DNA of 64,000 nt from DATKZM01 sp035527975 (lineage in GTDB: Bacteria > Pseudomonadota > Alphaproteobacteria > JAPULJ01). Every line of letters starts with the position of its first letter. Position 1 is the first letter of the stretch. The position numbers were made by a program, and so were the translations under genes. The stretch spans positions 1 through 64,000 of the forward strand of contig DATKZM010000085.1 of NCBI GenBank assembly GCA_035527975.1, in the 5' to 3' direction. Below are positions 62,058 through 64,000 of the stretch, one piece after another. The notes under the pieces are model-generated. The model did no database searches and had not been told where the DNA came from. It saw nothing but the letters and a program-made list of their open reading frames with translations.

Positions 62058-62732
62058 CTACTGACCGGTGGTTTGTGTGGGCTTTGCCACCGAGAGAATG
62101 TCGGCAACCTTGACGGTGACGCCGCCGAGATCGAGGACGAGCTGGCCGTCGGCCACCGTAACTCCGGTAACCTTGCCGACGACGCCGGTGCTGACGGCGA
62201 TGGCGGCCTCATTCTCGCCCTTGGCGGTAACGGCGATGGTGTATTTGCCGTCGGCCTGAACGATGCTCTGATCGTCCTTGCCGTCCCAGGCGAGGGTATG
62301 CTTGCCGGCATCGGTCTCGCCTTCGAGGGTTCGGACAATCTGGCCGGATTCGTTCTTGATCGTGATCGTGACGCTCCGCGCCCCGGAGGGCAGGGTATAG
62401 GTGTAGCTGGCCGAGCCGTCCTTTAAGACGCCGGTCGTGCCGAACGCCTCGACGATGTTGTCGAGGAAGTTGACCGCGCTCACCGCTTGGCTGCCGCCCT
62501 GGATTTTCACGATCTCATCGAGGCGGGCGTTCTGGCCGATCTGCTGTTCCACCGAGGCGAACTGGACGAGCTGGGTGGTGAACTGGGTCGAATCGAGCGG
62601 CGACAACGGGTCCTGGTTCTGCAGCTGGGTGGTCAGCAGGGTCAGGAAATTCTCGAAGTTCTGCGCCAGGCTCGACGCCGATTTCAGCGTGTTCTGCGAA
62701 GCGTTCAACAGGCCGATATTATTGGCTTCCAT
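62058..62732 (-). CDS. flgD: Hook cap protein FlgD
   Basis: A 224-residue FlgD: N-terminal NFENFLTLLTTQLQNQDPLSPLDSTQFTTQLVQFASVEQQIGQNARLD is the conserved export and assembly part. The C-terminal part has the FlgD Ig-like and Tudor-like domains (VTITIKNESGQIVRTLEGETDAGKHTLAWDGKDD). It caps the growing hook and is required for FlgE polymerisation. Lies 14 bases after fliK. Confidence 0.96.
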   Translation of the reverse strand: MEANNIGLLNASQNTLKSASSLAQNFENFLTLLTTQLQNQDPLSPLDSTQFTTQLVQFASVEQQIGQNARLDEIVKIQGGSQAVSAVNFLDNIVEAFGTTGVLKDGSASYTYTLPSGARSVTITIKNESGQIVRTLEGETDAGKHTLAWDGKDDQSIVQADGKYTIAVTAKGENEAAIAVSTGVVGKVTGVTVADGQLVLDLGGVTVKVADILSVAKPTQTTGQ

Positions 62733-62746
62733 TTTTCTTGTTCTCC

Positions 62747-64000
62747 CTAGACCTGAATATCGAGCAGTGCATCGGCGTTGAGGGATGCCTGTCGAGCAAC
62801 CGGCGCAATTTCACCATCGCCGGCATTGGTGTCTGGACTGAATTTCTCCAAGCCCCCTGTCTGATTAGCGAACTGGGGCAAATCGCCGCCATCGCTGCGG
62901 AGGTTGAAAGAGAGCGCGCCCGAATCGGCGCGTAGCCCTGCGTCATTGAGCGCCCGTTCCAGAACCCGTGAGTCACGCTGCAGCATGTCTAGCGTTTCCG
63001 GGCGGTCCGCGATGAACATGGCGGTCAGGCGGCCATCCTTGGTCAATTCCACCTGAACATCCACGCGGCCCAGCGATCCGGGCTCGAGGCGAATCGTGAT
63101 GTGGTCGGTGCCGGAAGCGAGCGCGCGGCTGAACTGCAAAGCGACCTGCTCGGCGACCGGTACGAAGGCCGGCACGCCGTTCCGCGCAGCCGCCGTGCCG
63201 GCGCCGGTGCTGTCGATGCCCAAAGGTGTCGCCGGCGACGTAAAGCCTGCGACTGGTGTCACCTCGACGCTACTGGACAACAGGCTCGAAACCTGATGAC
63301 CGAAGCTGTCGGCGGGCTTGGTGTTCGCGGCGGTATCGACGAATGTGGGATGCTGGGCTGATTTGATCGTGGCAGCCTGGGCTTGTTGGGCAACCGAATC
63401 GCCGGCCTGTGGCGGCGCGGCGCGGTTGGCTTGGAGATTGGCAGCGGCAGTGCTTGGGCCATTGTTCTTGCCCGATGTCGACGCGTTCTTTCCACCATCG
63501 GCGCCAGGTGCATGGATTACAGCCGATTGGATCGTTACCTTGGCAGTGGCAATCTCGGCAGTGCTGGTGATCAGCGATACAGGCGCGGCGTCGGTCTTGG
63601 CGGCGGTCGGGCGCGAGCTGCCCACTGTGGTAGTTGCAAGTTTGACGGTGGCGGCAGCGACCCCGGTTGCGGCAACGGCGGCAGTCGTAGTCTGGGCGAC
63701 ATTGGTGGCTGTATTGACAGCTGCATTAGCGGCGGCCGTTGCCGTGTTGGCCAGCTGGGTTACGGTTTTCGCGCCGGCGTTGATTGTGTTCTGAATGGCG
63801 GCCTGGGCGGATTGAGCGGCAGGCAGCGTCGTGGCGGCAGCGGTCGGCGCGGCCGCAGTGGCTTGCTGGACCGTGCTCGTAGCGACCTTTGCGGCGGCCT
63901 GGGCGGCGACGGCTTGCTGTTTTGCCTGCTCGACGGTCTGAGCGGCGGCGGCGGCCGTTTGAGCCAGCGTGGTATCGGTGACGGTCTGGGCAGTCTGCGT
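62747..64000 (-). CDS. fliK: Flagellar hook-length control protein FliK, N-terminus cut by window edge
   Basis: The frame is open from the right edge to the stop at 62747 (417 codons visible). The upstream part is low-complexity Ala/Thr/Gln (TVEQAKQQAVAAQAAAKVA, AIQNTINAGAKTVTQLANTATAAANAAVNTA), the ruler-like region. The C-terminal domain is standard: EQVALQFSRALASGTDHITIRLEPGSLGRVDVQVELTKDGRLTAMFIADRPETLDML. It measures the hook and switches export specificity through FlhB. The start is outside the window. Confidence 0.93.
   Translation of the reverse strand, partial: TQTAQTVTDTTLAQTAAAAAQTVEQAKQQAVAAQAAAKVATSTVQQATAAAPTAAATTLPAAQSAQAAIQNTINAGAKTVTQLANTATAAANAAVNTATNVAQTTTAAVAATGVAAATVKLATTTVGSSRPTAAKTDAAPVSLITSTAEIATAKVTIQSAVIHAPGADGGKNASTSGKNNGPSTAAANLQANRAAPPQAGDSVAQQAQAATIKSAQHPTFVDTAANTKPADSFGHQVSSLLSSSVEVTPVAGFTSPATPLGIDSTGAGTAAARNGVPAFVPVAEQVALQFSRALASGTDHITIRLEPGSLGRVDVQVELTKDGRLTAMFIADRPETLDMLQRDSRVLERALNDAGLRADSGALSFNLRSDGGDLPQFANQTGGLEKFSPDTNAGDGEIAPVARQASLNADALLDIQV

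Overview
The window is GC-rich bacterial chromosome with tightly packed genes. It looks alphaproteobacterial: it carries ChpT, CtrA, SciP and FlbD together with a class-II-flagellum gene order, a PleC/DivJ-like histidine kinase and a DUF2336 protein. I cannot name the genus; a Rhodospirillales-like or other polar-flagellated lineage would fit.

Layout. Positions 1-980 are the end of an integrated element: a tyrosine integrase running off the left edge, then the 3' portion of a tRNA-Leu gene as a likely attachment site. From 1 to 29 kb the genes are mostly metabolic and envelope housekeeping: cyclopropane fatty acid synthase, an enolase-superfamily enzyme, a PAS histidine kinase with a DUF2336 partner, rhodanese, an AidB-type acyl-CoA dehydrogenase under a TetR regulator with a double palindromic operator, SDR and acyl-CoA dehydrogenase, YeeE/YedE halves, a basic repeat protein with degenerate EF-hand-like motifs, MltB, YajQ, a Rieske oxygenase with GST, NfeD/SPFH, a SYLF protein, an AbrB-family membrane protein, NAD kinase, MoaA and a YugP-like protease.

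From 29.6 to 43.6 kb is a coherent metal-cofactor/formate island: a HTH-PBP one-component regulator, three tungstate-type binding proteins, a DcaP-like outer-membrane porin, the TupBC transporter, FdhD, MobA and a two-subunit NAD-linked formate dehydrogenase (FdsA plus a fused FdsG-FdsB). The subunit plan resembles the tungsten enzyme FDH1 of Methylorubrum. Together these genes could import tungstate or molybdate from outer membrane to cytoplasm, build the bis-MGD cofactor and load it into the dehydrogenase. A promoter overlapped by three ATGCA repeats at exact 10-bp spacing lies between tupB and fdhD. Several palindromic or dispersed repeats sit in the intergenic gaps.

From 44 to 64 kb a cell-cycle module (chpT, a receiver protein with Glu at the phospho-acceptor position, cheR, ctrA) adjoins a large flagellar cluster: fliI-fliJ on the + strand, then on the - strand fliK (cut by the right edge), flgD, flgE, sciP, fliF, fliG, fliH, fliN, flbD, flhA, flhF, flhG and a second FliK-like protein. 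CtrA, its phosphotransferase, its inhibitor SciP and the sigma-54 activator FlbD thus lie in one neighbourhood with the flagellar genes they are known to control in Caulobacter.
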